From positions 1-17,588 of the forward strand of contig WFSK01000035.1 in the NCBI GenBank assembly GCA_015486095.1: DNA of 17,588 bases, read 5' to 3'. The notes under the pieces are model-generated. The model was not told the DNA's origin and did not search any database. It was given only the letters and a program-made list of their open reading frames with translations. Made by a program: the position numbers and the translations under genes. The DNA comes from Thermotogae bacterium (lineage in GTDB: Bacteria > Thermotogota > Thermotogae > B3-G13). Positions 8,536 through 16,248 of the stretch are shown here, in pieces. Each line of letters starts with the position of its first letter. The first letter of the stretch is position 1.

Positions 8536-8775
8536 ATGCCAATCTACAGGTATAAATGTGATAATTGTGGAAAGGAGTTTTCAGTATTGCAACATATTTA
8601 TGATGTTCCTTTAAAGACTTGTCCTGTTTGCGGAGGCAGGTTGAGGAAACTCATAGGGAACGTATCAGTGGTTTACAAATCTTCGGGTTTTTATACCACC
8701 GATTCTAAAGCCAGATCTGCCAATGAACCGGGTGGTGAGACCAAAAAGAAGGGAAAAGACCTACGTTCGGCTTAG
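8536..8775 (+). CDS. FmdB-family zinc-ribbon protein
   Basis: This 79-residue protein starts with MPIYRYKCDNCG, the family hallmark of the small FmdB-type putative regulatory proteins (Zn_ribbon_8). The four zinc ligands are C8, C11, C29 and C32 in two CxxC pairs. The C-terminal half is hydrophilic and Lys-rich and contains SSGFYTTD, also common in the family. I chose ATG 8536 because the conserved proteins begin at MPIY and because AGAGGTG lies about 9 nt upstream. A GTG at 8524 would sit on that ribosome-binding site. It lies 32 nt after clpX and 12 nt before polA. Its biochemical role is not known; it may bind nucleic acid. Confidence 0.9.
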   Translation: MPIYRYKCDNCGKEFSVLQHIYDVPLKTCPVCGGRLRKLIGNVSVVYKSSGFYTTDSKARSANEPGGETKKKGKDLRSA

Positions 8776-8787
8776 AGAGATGATGAA

Positions 8788-11415
8788 TTGAAAGTCTTAT
8801 ATCTTATTGATGGTACTGGCCTTATTTATAGGGCGTACTTTGCGATAAAAGACCTTACCACGAGTAAGGGAGAGCCAACAAATGCCATTTTTGGCGTTAT
8901 GAGGATGATAACGAGGTTTGTGAGTGATTATATCGGTAAAGATGAATCTTATGCTGCCGTTGTCTTCGATATTAAGACTACCACTTACAGGAATGTAGAG
9001 TTAAAAGAGTACAAGGCGAATCGCCCCAAACCAGATAATGCATTGTTATCTCAGGTAGAGCCAGTAAAAGAGATGTTTAGAGCATTTGGATTCAAAACTT
9101 TTGAATTCGAGGGTTTCGAAGCGGATGATGTAATAGCTACTTTTGCCATTAAATTTATAGATTCTTTTGATAAGATATACATTCTTACGTCTGACAAGGA
9201 TATGATGCAACTCGTAAATAATAAGATACACATCCTTCGCCTTACTCATAGGGGTATAACCGATATGGAATGTTACGATGCGAGCAAAGTGAAGGAAAGA
9301 TTTGGGGTATATCCTCATCAGATTGCAGATTTCCTTGGTCTCCAGGGGGATGCGAGTGACAATATACCTGGAGTTAAAGGAGTTGGGAAAAAAACTGCAG
9401 AATCTTTACTCTCCAAATACAAAACTATAGAAGAGATATATGAGAATATAGATGGGATAAAGGGAAGAGTAAAGGAATTGTTGTTGGATTCTAAAGATAT
9501 GGCGTTTCTCAGTAAGAGATTGGCAACCTTGCAGACGAATGTAGATCTATCGAGTATAGATATCGATTCTTTAAAGTATAAAGGTTTCGATGAGGAAAGA
9601 CTGTATGAGTTTTTCAAGAGATATGAATTCTTTTCCGCAATAAAGGAATTGAATTTATCTCCGAAGATCCATCATCAACGATCGTCAGGGCAGGATTACC
9701 ACCTGGTGAACTCGAAGGTAGCTCTCGATGGCCTCGTAAGTAAGCTCGAAGACATAGAGATCGTGTCTTTTCATACAGAAGCCTTGGGAAAGGATTCTAT
9801 GAAGGCTGCACTGGTTGGTATTTCTTTGTGTATCGAACCTGGAATAGCATATTATATCCCACTTGATCGCGAGCAGGAGAAGACCCAGCTCGATGCAAGT
9901 GTGGTCCTAAAGGTTCTGAAGCCCATCCTCGAAGAGAAGAAAATAATAGGGCAGAATTTGAAATACGATTACATGGTTATGAAGAAAAATGGGATATATT
10001 TGAGACACCTCCATTTCGATACACTTATCGCGTCTTATCTTTTAGATGCTGGGAGAGGCGGAAAGTATGATCTCGATGCGTTATCCTTGAGATATTTGAA
10101 TTACAGAATGGGATCTGCAGATCAGCCGGCAGAAAATGCAGATGTCATTATGAAACTTTACCCCATATTAGAGGCGAAGATAGAAGAATGGGAAATGAAA
10201 GAATTATTTTATACGATAGAGATGCCGCTCATCGAGGTTTTGGCGGATATGGAAATGGCAGGTGTAAAGATAGACACTGCCAAACTGGTAGATCTTTCAG
10301 AAGCATATGAAAGAGAAATGAAACGAATAGAAGAGAAGATATATACCTTAGTTGGAGAGGAGTTCAATATAAATTCTTCACAACAGGTAAGTCACATCTT
10401 GCGAGATGTGCTAAAACTGAAATTGGGGCGTAAGACAAAGACAGGTTCGTACTCAACGAGTTCGGATGTCTTGGAAGAACTCGCAGTAGAAAGTGAAGTG
10501 GTAAGATCGATCCTGGATTACAGGAAACTCACAAAATTGCTTTCTACGTACATAAAGAAATTGCCTACCATGATAAATGAGGGAACTGGCAGAATACACA
10601 CCTCTTTCAATCAAACTGTTACTGCCACTGGCAGGCTTTCGAGTAGTAACCCGAATATTCAAAACATTCCGATGCGTGATGAATTGGGAAGGGAGATCAG
10701 AAAGGTATTCGTTCCGGGCCTTTCTTACGATTATCTCTTATCTGCCGATTATTCTCAGATAGAACTCAGGGTTCTCGCCCACATTAGTGGAGATGAGAAT
10801 CTCATAAAGGCTTTTGAAGAGGATAAGGATATCCATTCCATTACTGCTGCAAAGATATATGGAGTTGAGGAGGAATTCGTGACATCTGATATGAGGAAGA
10901 TGGGAAAGATGGTAAACTTTGCCACAATATATGGAGTGAGTTCTTATGGTCTTTCGAAGAGAACAGGTATAAAGGTATCGCAGGCACAGGCATTCATAGA
11001 TAACTACTTCAGGTCTTATCCCGGGGTCAAAAGATACATAGATGAGACCATTGAATTCGTTAAAAGTCATGGATACGTGTACACCATCTTCGGCAGGCGC
11101 AGATATATTTCGGATGTGGATAGCAGGAATCGTATAAAGCGTGAGGCTGCCATCAGGGCGGCGATAAACATGCCTGTTCAGGGAAGTGCTGCCGATATAT
11201 TCAAAGTAGCACTCATAAAGTTGCATCAAGCACTTATAAATGGAGGGTGGAAGAGTAGAATTATATTGCAGGTTCATGATGAGATCGTGTTGGAATGTAC
11301 GAGAGAAGAATTAGATGATATGAGGGCATTGGTTAAGGATGTTATGGAAAATGTAACACATTTGAGGGTCCCATTGAGGGTCGATCTGAAATGGGGGAAA
11401 AGCTGGTATCATTAA
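8788..11415 (+). CDS. polA: DNA polymerase I with intact 5' nuclease and polymerase but degenerate 3'-5' exonuclease
   Basis: This 875-residue repair and Okazaki-fragment polymerase has three domains. The 5' nuclease (about 1-290) keeps its acidic motifs, FEADD, TSDKD and GDASDN. The 3'-5' exonuclease-like domain (about 310-480) is damaged. Motif I reads F-H329-T-E331 instead of F-D-x-E, D394 is kept, and motif III reads Q446-PAE-N450 where Y-x3-D is expected. About 24 residues before motif III are absent compared with the Thermotoga enzyme as I recall it. The polymerase domain keeps motif A D654 and E659, O-helix R703, K707, F711 and Y715, and motif C H830-D831-E832. A712 replaces the glycine usual after the O-helix Phe. 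The start is TTG 8788; the nearby ATG at 8783 runs into a stop at once. Confidence 0.96.
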   Translation: MKVLYLIDGTGLIYRAYFAIKDLTTSKGEPTNAIFGVMRMITRFVSDYIGKDESYAAVVFDIKTTTYRNVELKEYKANRPKPDNALLSQVEPVKEMFRAFGFKTFEFEGFEADDVIATFAIKFIDSFDKIYILTSDKDMMQLVNNKIHILRLTHRGITDMECYDASKVKERFGVYPHQIADFLGLQGDASDNIPGVKGVGKKTAESLLSKYKTIEEIYENIDGIKGRVKELLLDSKDMAFLSKRLATLQTNVDLSSIDIDSLKYKGFDEERLYEFFKRYEFFSAIKELNLSPKIHHQRSSGQDYHLVNSKVALDGLVSKLEDIEIVSFHTEALGKDSMKAALVGISLCIEPGIAYYIPLDREQEKTQLDASVVLKVLKPILEEKKIIGQNLKYDYMVMKKNGIYLRHLHFDTLIASYLLDAGRGGKYDLDALSLRYLNYRMGSADQPAENADVIMKLYPILEAKIEEWEMKELFYTIEMPLIEVLADMEMAGVKIDTAKLVDLSEAYEREMKRIEEKIYTLVGEEFNINSSQQVSHILRDVLKLKLGRKTKTGSYSTSSDVLEELAVESEVVRSILDYRKLTKLLSTYIKKLPTMINEGTGRIHTSFNQTVTATGRLSSSNPNIQNIPMRDELGREIRKVFVPGLSYDYLLSADYSQIELRVLAHISGDENLIKAFEEDKDIHSITAAKIYGVEEEFVTSDMRKMGKMVNFATIYGVSSYGLSKRTGIKVSQAQAFIDNYFRSYPGVKRYIDETIEFVKSHGYVYTIFGRRRYISDVDSRNRIKREAAIRAAINMPVQGSAADIFKVALIKLHQALINGGWKSRIILQVHDEIVLECTREELDDMRALVKDVMENVTHLRVPLRVDLKWGKSWYH

Positions 11416-11449
11416 TGAGATGTTGGATAAAGGGCAAATGGATCCGCGG

Positions 11450-11482
11450 GGACGAACTTTTGTAGTCTTTGTCTGTTTTTTT
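11450..11482 (+). terminator. Possible intrinsic terminator of the clp-polA block
   Basis: A weak 7-bp stem pairs 11450-11456 with 11468-11474 and includes two G-U pairs and an 11-nt loop. One base later comes a run of seven T (11476-11482). The T-tract is convincing but the stem is poor. It lies 35 nt after the polA stop, before the next gene. A second small inverted repeat (TTTTGC, loop TGAAG, GCAAAA) follows directly. Confidence 0.45.
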
Positions 11483-11537
11483 GCTGAAGGCAAAATAACA
11501 TTGTAGAACTTCGCTCTATCGGAAAGGAGGGATGAAG

Positions 11538-12107
11538 ATGAAAGGGATATTACTAATGATATTGAGCACCATATTGATCCTCTTCATCGGTACGAATATA
11601 CTCGCATCTCAACTGCAAAGGAATATATCAGTGGTAGCAAGTGGTACAACTCTTTATTACTCCCAGAAGATCCAGTATGATGAAGAAACTTTTCTGCAGG
11701 AGTTCGGCAGGTATTCTAAGGATGAATCGAGATATTTGAAGGATGTCGTAAAGGTGCTTTCAAACGAATGGCTGAAAAGCGTGAGTTATTACAGGATAAG
11801 CAGTGATGATTGGAAGATCTTCTTCATTTCAGAATATGAATTGAACAGTAACAAGCCCAATTGCTTCATAAGTGTGCAGTGTAAGGTTCATGGAGCGAAT
11901 ATCGGAGGAACGAAGAAAAATCCCTATTTTGGAACGGAATGGCTACTCAAACCCATCTTAGGAAACAGAATAGACCTATATGGCTTCGAGTATTCGAAAG
12001 ACAGAACTTCTCTATCCTATAAAGGAAATATCGCAGGTGTTCCAATAACGATTACTCTTCTATTTCCGAAACCGATAAATCACTGTCACTATCATATCTG
12101 GTACTGA
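11538..12107 (+). CDS. Hypothetical secreted protein, family not recognised
   Basis: I do not recognise this 189-residue protein. Residues 1-24 form a clear signal peptide: a hydrophobic run after MKG, then a likely cleavage after ILA before SQ. The mature part is mixed alpha/beta in character, rich in Tyr, Ser and Lys. It has two close cysteines (C109 and C115) and ends in an unusual tail, HCHYHIWY (182-189), with three His and one Cys. Metal binding or a disulfide is conceivable but unproven. I chose ATG 11538 because AGGAGG at 11525-11530 is 7 nt away; the ATG at 11532 is only 1 nt away. It stands between polA and the second importer, with probable terminators on both sides, so it may be a single-gene unit. 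Confidence 0.7.
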   Translation: MKGILLMILSTILILFIGTNILASQLQRNISVVASGTTLYYSQKIQYDEETFLQEFGRYSKDESRYLKDVVKVLSNEWLKSVSYYRISSDDWKIFFISEYELNSNKPNCFISVQCKVHGANIGGTKKNPYFGTEWLLKPILGNRIDLYGFEYSKDRTSLSYKGNIAGVPITITLLFPKPINHCHYHIWY

Positions 12108-12155
12108 GGTTCGGACCTGTCATATTGAGTTTCAGATGATGCTATTCTTTCAAAA

Positions 12156-12184
12156 ATGAAAATGTGAGCAGGTCAACATTTCAT
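12156..12184 (+). other. Imperfect hairpin upstream of the terminator
   Basis: The arms 12156-12167 and 12173-12184 can pair over 11 bp with one bulged A on each side and a 5-nt loop (GCAGG). Together with the following terminator it makes two stacked hairpins. The CAGG/CCTG blocks in and around it (12114-12119, 12169-12174, 12187-12190, 12194-12200, 12215-12221) could also pair in alternative ways. Confidence 0.4.
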
Positions 12185-12191
12185 CTCCTGT

Positions 12192-12225
12192 AAGGCAGGT
12201 GAAGGTGTGTTTTTACCTGCCTTTT
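12192..12225 (+). terminator. Rho-independent terminator after the secreted protein gene
   Basis: AAGGCAGGT at 12192-12200 pairs perfectly with ACCTGCCTT at 12215-12223. The 14-nt loop can shrink through further G-U and A-U pairs, and a short T-run ends at 12225. It sits 85 nt after the stop of the hypothetical gene and before the promoter of the next operon, as expected for the end of a transcription unit. Confidence 0.75.
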
Positions 12226-12295
12226 GGTATTATACATTTACTAATTGCGGATTTGGAGGTGTTCATAAGAGAGATGTCTGACCCTGTGGCATCAG

Positions 12296-12324
12296 TTGAC
12301 AAGCTCGATGGAATAGCATACAAT
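12296..12324 (+). promoter_or_regulatory. Sigma-A type promoter of the second importer operon
   Basis: A perfect -35 box TTGACA at 12296-12301 and a -10 box TACAAT at 12319-12324 (5 of 6 consensus bases) are separated by exactly 17 nt. Transcription would start near 12331, about 24 nt before the ATG of the ATPase gene, leaving just enough room for the GGGGGAATGA region as ribosome-binding site. Its place after a terminator and before a five-gene operon supports the call. No clear operator repeat overlaps it. Confidence 0.8.
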
Positions 12325-12354
12325 TTAGTTATACAATATCGGGGGAATGATTAA

Positions 12355-13353
12355 ATGACAGAGCCTATTTTAATAGTGAAAGATTTACGTACCTACTTTT
12401 ATCAAGAGGAGGGTGTGATAAAGGCTGTAGATGGTGTCAGTTTTGATCTATACCCTGAGGAAGTATTGGGTATCGTTGGGGAAACTGGTTCGGGTAAGAG
12501 TGTTACTGTAAAATCTATAATGCGGTTGATCTTTCCACCAGGGAAAATAGTGGGGGGAAGGATACTGTATAGAGGGAAAGATTTAGTCCAGCTTTCCGAA
12601 AGGGATATGTTGGAAATAAGAGGTAAAAGGATAAGTATGATCTTTCAAGATCCTATGAGTTCACTTAATCCACTTTTTACTATAGGCGATCAATTGATGG
12701 AAACGATAAAGTTTCATCAGAAGGTAAATGAAGATACGGCGAGAAGGAAAGCGATCGAGATGTTAGACAGGGTGGGTGTACCGAATCCAAGAGAAAGATT
12801 GAATTCTTATCCATTTGAATTCAGTGGTGGAATGCGGCAAAGGGTTGTTATAGCGATAGCATTGTCCTGTGATCCGGATATCTTGATAGCAGATGAACCA
12901 ACTACATCTGTTGACGTAACCATTCAAGCGCAAATATTAGATCTCATGAAAGAACTACAACGTCAATTTCATATGGCTGTTATTTTCATAACACATGACC
13001 TCGGTGTTGTGGCAGAGATAGCCGATGAGATAATGGTGCTGTATGGTGGGAAGACGATGGAGACCGCCCCCACCGAGATACTCTTCGATAATCCCTTGCA
13101 TCCTTATACTCATGGATTGTTCAACTGTATACCTCGTGTTGATAAAAAGATATCTCATCTCGAGCCTATTCCAGGTCAACCACCCCAAATGATAGACGTT
13201 CCTCCAGTTTGTCCATTTTTACCTCGATGTCCTGTTAAGACAGAACAGTGCGAACAGAGCTTACCGGATATCGTTGAAGTTGAACCAAAACACTTCGTTA
13301 GGTGCTTTAACTATTTTTCAAATAAGATTAAGGAGAGTACGAGGGTTGGGTGA
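12355..13353 (+). CDS. ABC transporter ATP-binding protein, DppD/OppD type (second importer)
   Basis: This 332-residue ATPase is a paralogue of the one at 3311. It has Walker A GETGSGKS (42-49), the signature FSGGMRQR (156-163), Walker B D180-E181 and H-loop H214. The segment after Walker B reads PTTSVD where the family usually has PTTALD, a mild change in the D-loop. The C-terminal extension keeps the four cysteines C286, C292, C299 and C317 with the same x5, x6, x17 spacing as the other three ATPases here. A GGGGG site (12341-12345) lies 9 nt before the ATG. It is the first gene after a strong promoter, so in this operon the ATPases lead, unlike in the first importer. Confidence 0.94.
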   Translation: MTEPILIVKDLRTYFYQEEGVIKAVDGVSFDLYPEEVLGIVGETGSGKSVTVKSIMRLIFPPGKIVGGRILYRGKDLVQLSERDMLEIRGKRISMIFQDPMSSLNPLFTIGDQLMETIKFHQKVNEDTARRKAIEMLDRVGVPNPRERLNSYPFEFSGGMRQRVVIAIALSCDPDILIADEPTTSVDVTIQAQILDLMKELQRQFHMAVIFITHDLGVVAEIADEIMVLYGGKTMETAPTEILFDNPLHPYTHGLFNCIPRVDKKISHLEPIPGQPPQMIDVPPVCPFLPRCPVKTEQCEQSLPDIVEVEPKHFVRCFNYFSNKIKESTRVG

Positions 13354-13354
13354 G

Positions 13355-14383
13355 ATGCAAGTAAATCAGAAGATCGTAAAAGAAAAGGTAAAAACAACGA
13401 AGGTTGAAAAAGCTGTTGTCCTGAATGTAAAGGATTTGAAGAAGTATTTTCCTGTGAAATCTGGTTTTCTCATTCAAAAGACGATAGGATATGTTAAAGC
13501 GGTAGATGGAGTATCCTTTGAGGTTAAAAAGGGAAAGACTTTTGGGCTGGTTGGCGAATCTGGATGTGGAAAGACGACTACAGGCCGTAGCATAATAAGA
13601 CTTATCAAACCCACTGCTGGTGTGGTGGAGTTTCTTGGCACCAACATAGCCGATCTAAACGAAAAAGAGTTAAAACCCTACAGAACAAAGATGCAGATCG
13701 TCTTTCAAGATCCGATGTCATCTCTCAATCCGAGACTTTCAATAGGAGAAGCCTTATCGGAGCCTCTTTTATATCACAAGCGTGTTAAGTCGAAAGCAGA
13801 AGCAAATATGGTAATAAAAGACTTACTTGTAAAGGTTGGATTAAAACCTTATCATATAGATCGTTATCCTCACCAATTCAGTGGTGGGCAAAGGCAGAGA
13901 ATAGCCCTTGCAAGAGCGATAATCTTAAAACCCGAACTTGTGATACTGGATGAACCAACGAGTTCATTGGATGTATCGATACAAGCTCAGATAATAAATC
14001 TTCTCTTATCTCTTCAAGAAGAGATGGGGATGGGATATATATTTATCTCTCACGATCTCAGTGTGGTCCGCTTTATAAGTGATGAGGTTGGTGTTATGTA
14101 TTTGGGTAGAATAGTCGAATACGGTCAATCTGATGAGATCTTTACAAATCCTTTGCATCCATATACAAAAGGGCTTTTAGCCGCTGCACCTATTCCAGAT
14201 CCCAAAGTAAAGCGCAGTAAGAAGGATATGATCACAGGAAAGGTTCCGAGTCCTATAAATAGACCCAATGGTTGTTTTTTTCATCCACGTTGTAAGTACA
14301 AAAAGGCTGTATGTGAATCTGAGTATCCACCGCTGATAAAGGTATCGGATACTCATTGGGTTAGTTGTTATCTATATGCCTAA
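13355..14383 (+). CDS. ABC transporter ATP-binding protein, DppF/OppF type (second importer)
   Basis: This ATPase has 342 residues from the ATG at 13355. It has Walker A GESGCGKT (67-74), the signature FSGGQRQR (175-182), Walker B D199-E200 and H-loop H233. The cysteines C307, C313, C320 and C338 keep the family spacing. A Lys-rich N-terminal extension of about 20 residues precedes the first strand and is absent from the paralogue at 4328. The start is uncertain: ATG 13355 has GAGGG 9 nt upstream, while TTG 13346 has the stronger AAGGAGAG 8 nt upstream and would add three residues and overlap the previous gene by 8 nt. It pairs with the preceding DppD-type subunit. Confidence 0.93.
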   Translation: MQVNQKIVKEKVKTTKVEKAVVLNVKDLKKYFPVKSGFLIQKTIGYVKAVDGVSFEVKKGKTFGLVGESGCGKTTTGRSIIRLIKPTAGVVEFLGTNIADLNEKELKPYRTKMQIVFQDPMSSLNPRLSIGEALSEPLLYHKRVKSKAEANMVIKDLLVKVGLKPYHIDRYPHQFSGGQRQRIALARAIILKPELVILDEPTSSLDVSIQAQIINLLLSLQEEMGMGYIFISHDLSVVRFISDEVGVMYLGRIVEYGQSDEIFTNPLHPYTKGLLAAAPIPDPKVKRSKKDMITGKVPSPINRPNGCFFHPRCKYKKAVCESEYPPLIKVSDTHWVSCYLYA

Positions 14384-14430
14384 CACCCGATCGGGGGTGG
14401 AGGCGTATTCAAATAAAGGGGGAAGCCCTT
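14384..14430 (+). other. Two short hairpins before the second binding-protein gene
   Basis: CACCC at 14384-14388 pairs with GGGTG at 14395-14399 around a 6-nt loop. AAGGG at 14416-14420 pairs with CCCTT at 14426-14430 around a 5-nt loop. Both have only 5 bp and no T-tract. They fill the 66-nt gap before the binding protein and could mark a processing or stability site. Confidence 0.35.
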
Positions 14431-14449
14431 AGAAAAAGGAGGTATGGTT

Positions 14450-16171
14450 ATGGGTAGGAAGATTTTGGTCATCGTTTTCGTGGTGCTCTTTTCTGCAGCT
14501 ACTTTACTCGCTGTAGAGACGGAGTACAAGGTAGAGCCTTACCATGGTCAATATGGAGGCATCTTGATCACCCCGACTTTAAGTGGGCCAAAGACGCTTA
14601 ATCCGGCCGTAGCAAGGGAAACATCCTCGACTGATATAATCGGTAGGTTCCTTGATTTCTTGATCGAGCTCGATCAATATGGAACGATACAATCAGAAGG
14701 TAGGCTCGCGAAGAGTTGGGAGAGATTGGAAAACGGTAAGGTATGGATATTTCACTTGAGAAAAGGTGTGTTATGGTCGGATGGTGTTCCATTTACCGCA
14801 GATGATGTTGTATGGACGTTCAACAAGGTTTGGGAGAATCCCAACATCCCATCTGGAACTCAGGATGTTATAAAGGATGCAAAGGGCAACTTTCCAGTAG
14901 TGGAAAAGATAGATGATTACACAGTAAAATTCACCTTGAAGATGCCTTTCAGACCCTTCTTGAGGTCTGTGGGTGAAGCGTGGATACTCCCGAAGCATGT
15001 CTTGGCAAAATCCGTTGAAGAGGGTACTTTCCAGCAACAGTGGACGGTTAGCGATATAGATAAGATAGTTGGGACTGGTCCATTCATTCCTTCGGAATAC
15101 GTATCTGGGGAAAGAGTGGTGCTCAAGAGAAATCCCCATTATTGGAGAAAGGATTTGGATGGGAAAATCCTTCCCTATCTCGATGGAGAGGTGTTCAAGA
15201 TCATAACGGATCAGAATGCCATACTCTTGGCATTCGAATCTGGAGAAGTCGATCATATGGGACCTCGTTCTGCGGATTACCCAAGATTGAGAAAAGAGGC
15301 AGAACAAAAGGGATTCATAGTCGGACTTGATGGACCTACTTTTGGAACTCAATTCTTCTGCTTCAACTTCAACACGCCAGATCCGGTAAAGAGAAAGTGG
15401 TTTAGAAACGAATACTTCAGGAAAGCCGTTGCCTATGCATTTAACAAGGATGCGGTTATAGAAACTACCTATAATGGTTTGGCAGATGCCCAGTGGAGTG
15501 CCGTGAGTGCTGCTGCCAAGTATTTCTACAATCCCAATGTGAGAAAGTATCCGTATAACTTGAACTTCTCGAGGGCTATGTTGAAACTTGGAGGCTTCAA
15601 ACTCGTGAAAGGAAAGTTAGTGGATAAGGATGGAAATCCTGTTAAATTCATAATTACCACCAATAGTGGCAATACCGTAAGAGAGGATATGTGTAACATA
15701 TTGGTAGAGAATTTGAAGAAGTTGGGTATGGACGTAACGTTTGCTCCTCAAGATTTCAATTCTCTTGTTAAAAAGCTGCTTAATACTGGTGATTGGGAAG
15801 GCTTGATGATCGGACTAACTGGTGGGGTAGATCCGCATGGTGGTTCGAATGTGTGGAAGTTAGACGGGGATTTACACTTCTGGAACTACTCGCCTGAAAA
15901 GAGGAAGTATGTGAAGGAACAAAACGATTATTACTGTCCCGATTGGGCAAAGGAGATAGATGCCATTTACAAGAAGGAGTCGATGGTCAGCGATGAAGAA
16001 GCGAAAGTACTCTTCGACAAGTTCCAGGAAATAGTAGCCGAACATCTTCCCCTTATCTATACAGTCCAGCGAAAATATATCTACGCTTACAGCAAGAAGA
16101 TTCATAATATGGAACCCACTGCATTTGGTGGAAGAACGTGGAATGTCTACGCCATCTGGAAAGAGAAATGA
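14450..16171 (+). CDS. ABC transporter solute-binding protein, family 5 (second importer)
   Basis: This 573-residue extracytoplasmic binding protein (SBP_bac_5) captures the substrate of the second importer. A signal peptide covers residues 1-21 (MGRK, a hydrophobic run, then TLLA before VETE). There is no lipobox cysteine, so it should be released into the periplasm-like space rather than lipid-anchored. The body has LAKSWE, WIFHLRKGVLWSDG, FTADDVVWTF and GTGPF (208-212), all family hallmarks. I chose ATG 14450, 7 nt after AAGGAGG; the ATG at 14444 is only 1 nt from that site. The ligand is unknown, and oligosaccharide is as likely as peptide in Thermotogota. A perfect 12-bp hairpin follows the stop. 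Confidence 0.94.
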   Translation: MGRKILVIVFVVLFSAATLLAVETEYKVEPYHGQYGGILITPTLSGPKTLNPAVARETSSTDIIGRFLDFLIELDQYGTIQSEGRLAKSWERLENGKVWIFHLRKGVLWSDGVPFTADDVVWTFNKVWENPNIPSGTQDVIKDAKGNFPVVEKIDDYTVKFTLKMPFRPFLRSVGEAWILPKHVLAKSVEEGTFQQQWTVSDIDKIVGTGPFIPSEYVSGERVVLKRNPHYWRKDLDGKILPYLDGEVFKIITDQNAILLAFESGEVDHMGPRSADYPRLRKEAEQKGFIVGLDGPTFGTQFFCFNFNTPDPVKRKWFRNEYFRKAVAYAFNKDAVIETTYNGLADAQWSAVSAAAKYFYNPNVRKYPYNLNFSRAMLKLGGFKLVKGKLVDKDGNPVKFIITTNSGNTVREDMCNILVENLKKLGMDVTFAPQDFNSLVKKLLNTGDWEGLMIGLTGGVDPHGGSNVWKLDGDLHFWNYSPEKRKYVKEQNDYYCPDWAKEIDAIYKKESMVSDEEAKVLFDKFQEIVAEHLPLIYTVQRKYIYAYSKKIHNMEPTAFGGRTWNVYAIWKEK

Positions 16172-16180
16172 GCTGAATTT

Positions 16181-16210
16181 CATGGGGCTACGTTCCACCG
16201 TAGCCCCATG
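16181..16210 (+). other. Perfect 12-bp hairpin after the second binding-protein gene
   Basis: CATGGGGCTACG at 16181-16192 is the exact reverse complement of 16199-16210, with a 6-nt loop (TTCCAC). A T-run occurs only about 12 nt later, so it is not a standard terminator. More likely it protects the 3' end of the binding-protein message or partly blocks read-through to the permease genes. Its position matches the hairpin at 1274-1309 in the first operon. Confidence 0.75.
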
Positions 16211-16248
16211 CTATATCCAACGTTTTTGAAAGAAAGGAATATTATTAG

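Noticed and set aside
10738..11277. 179-codon minus-strand open frame inside polA
   Set aside because: Fully antisense to the conserved polymerase motifs A to C.
11311..11493. Minus-strand open frame across the end of polA and the following gap
   Set aside because: Its lower part is antisense to conserved PolA codons and its start lies in the T-rich gap. No recognisable protein or ribosome-binding site.
12160..12354. Longer open frame of about 64 codons through the gap before the second importer
   Set aside because: It runs through a perfect terminator stem and a promoter and has no good start for the long form. A gene remnant cannot be excluded but is not supported.
13274..13354. Upstream start for the second DppF that would overlap DppD by 80 nt
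   Set aside because: The extra 27 residues have no counterpart in the family and lack a suitable ribosome-binding site; starts at 13346 or 13355 have one.
14771..15352. 193-codon minus-strand open frame inside the second binding-protein gene
   Set aside because: Fully antisense to a gene with clear family motifs; composition matches a codon shadow.
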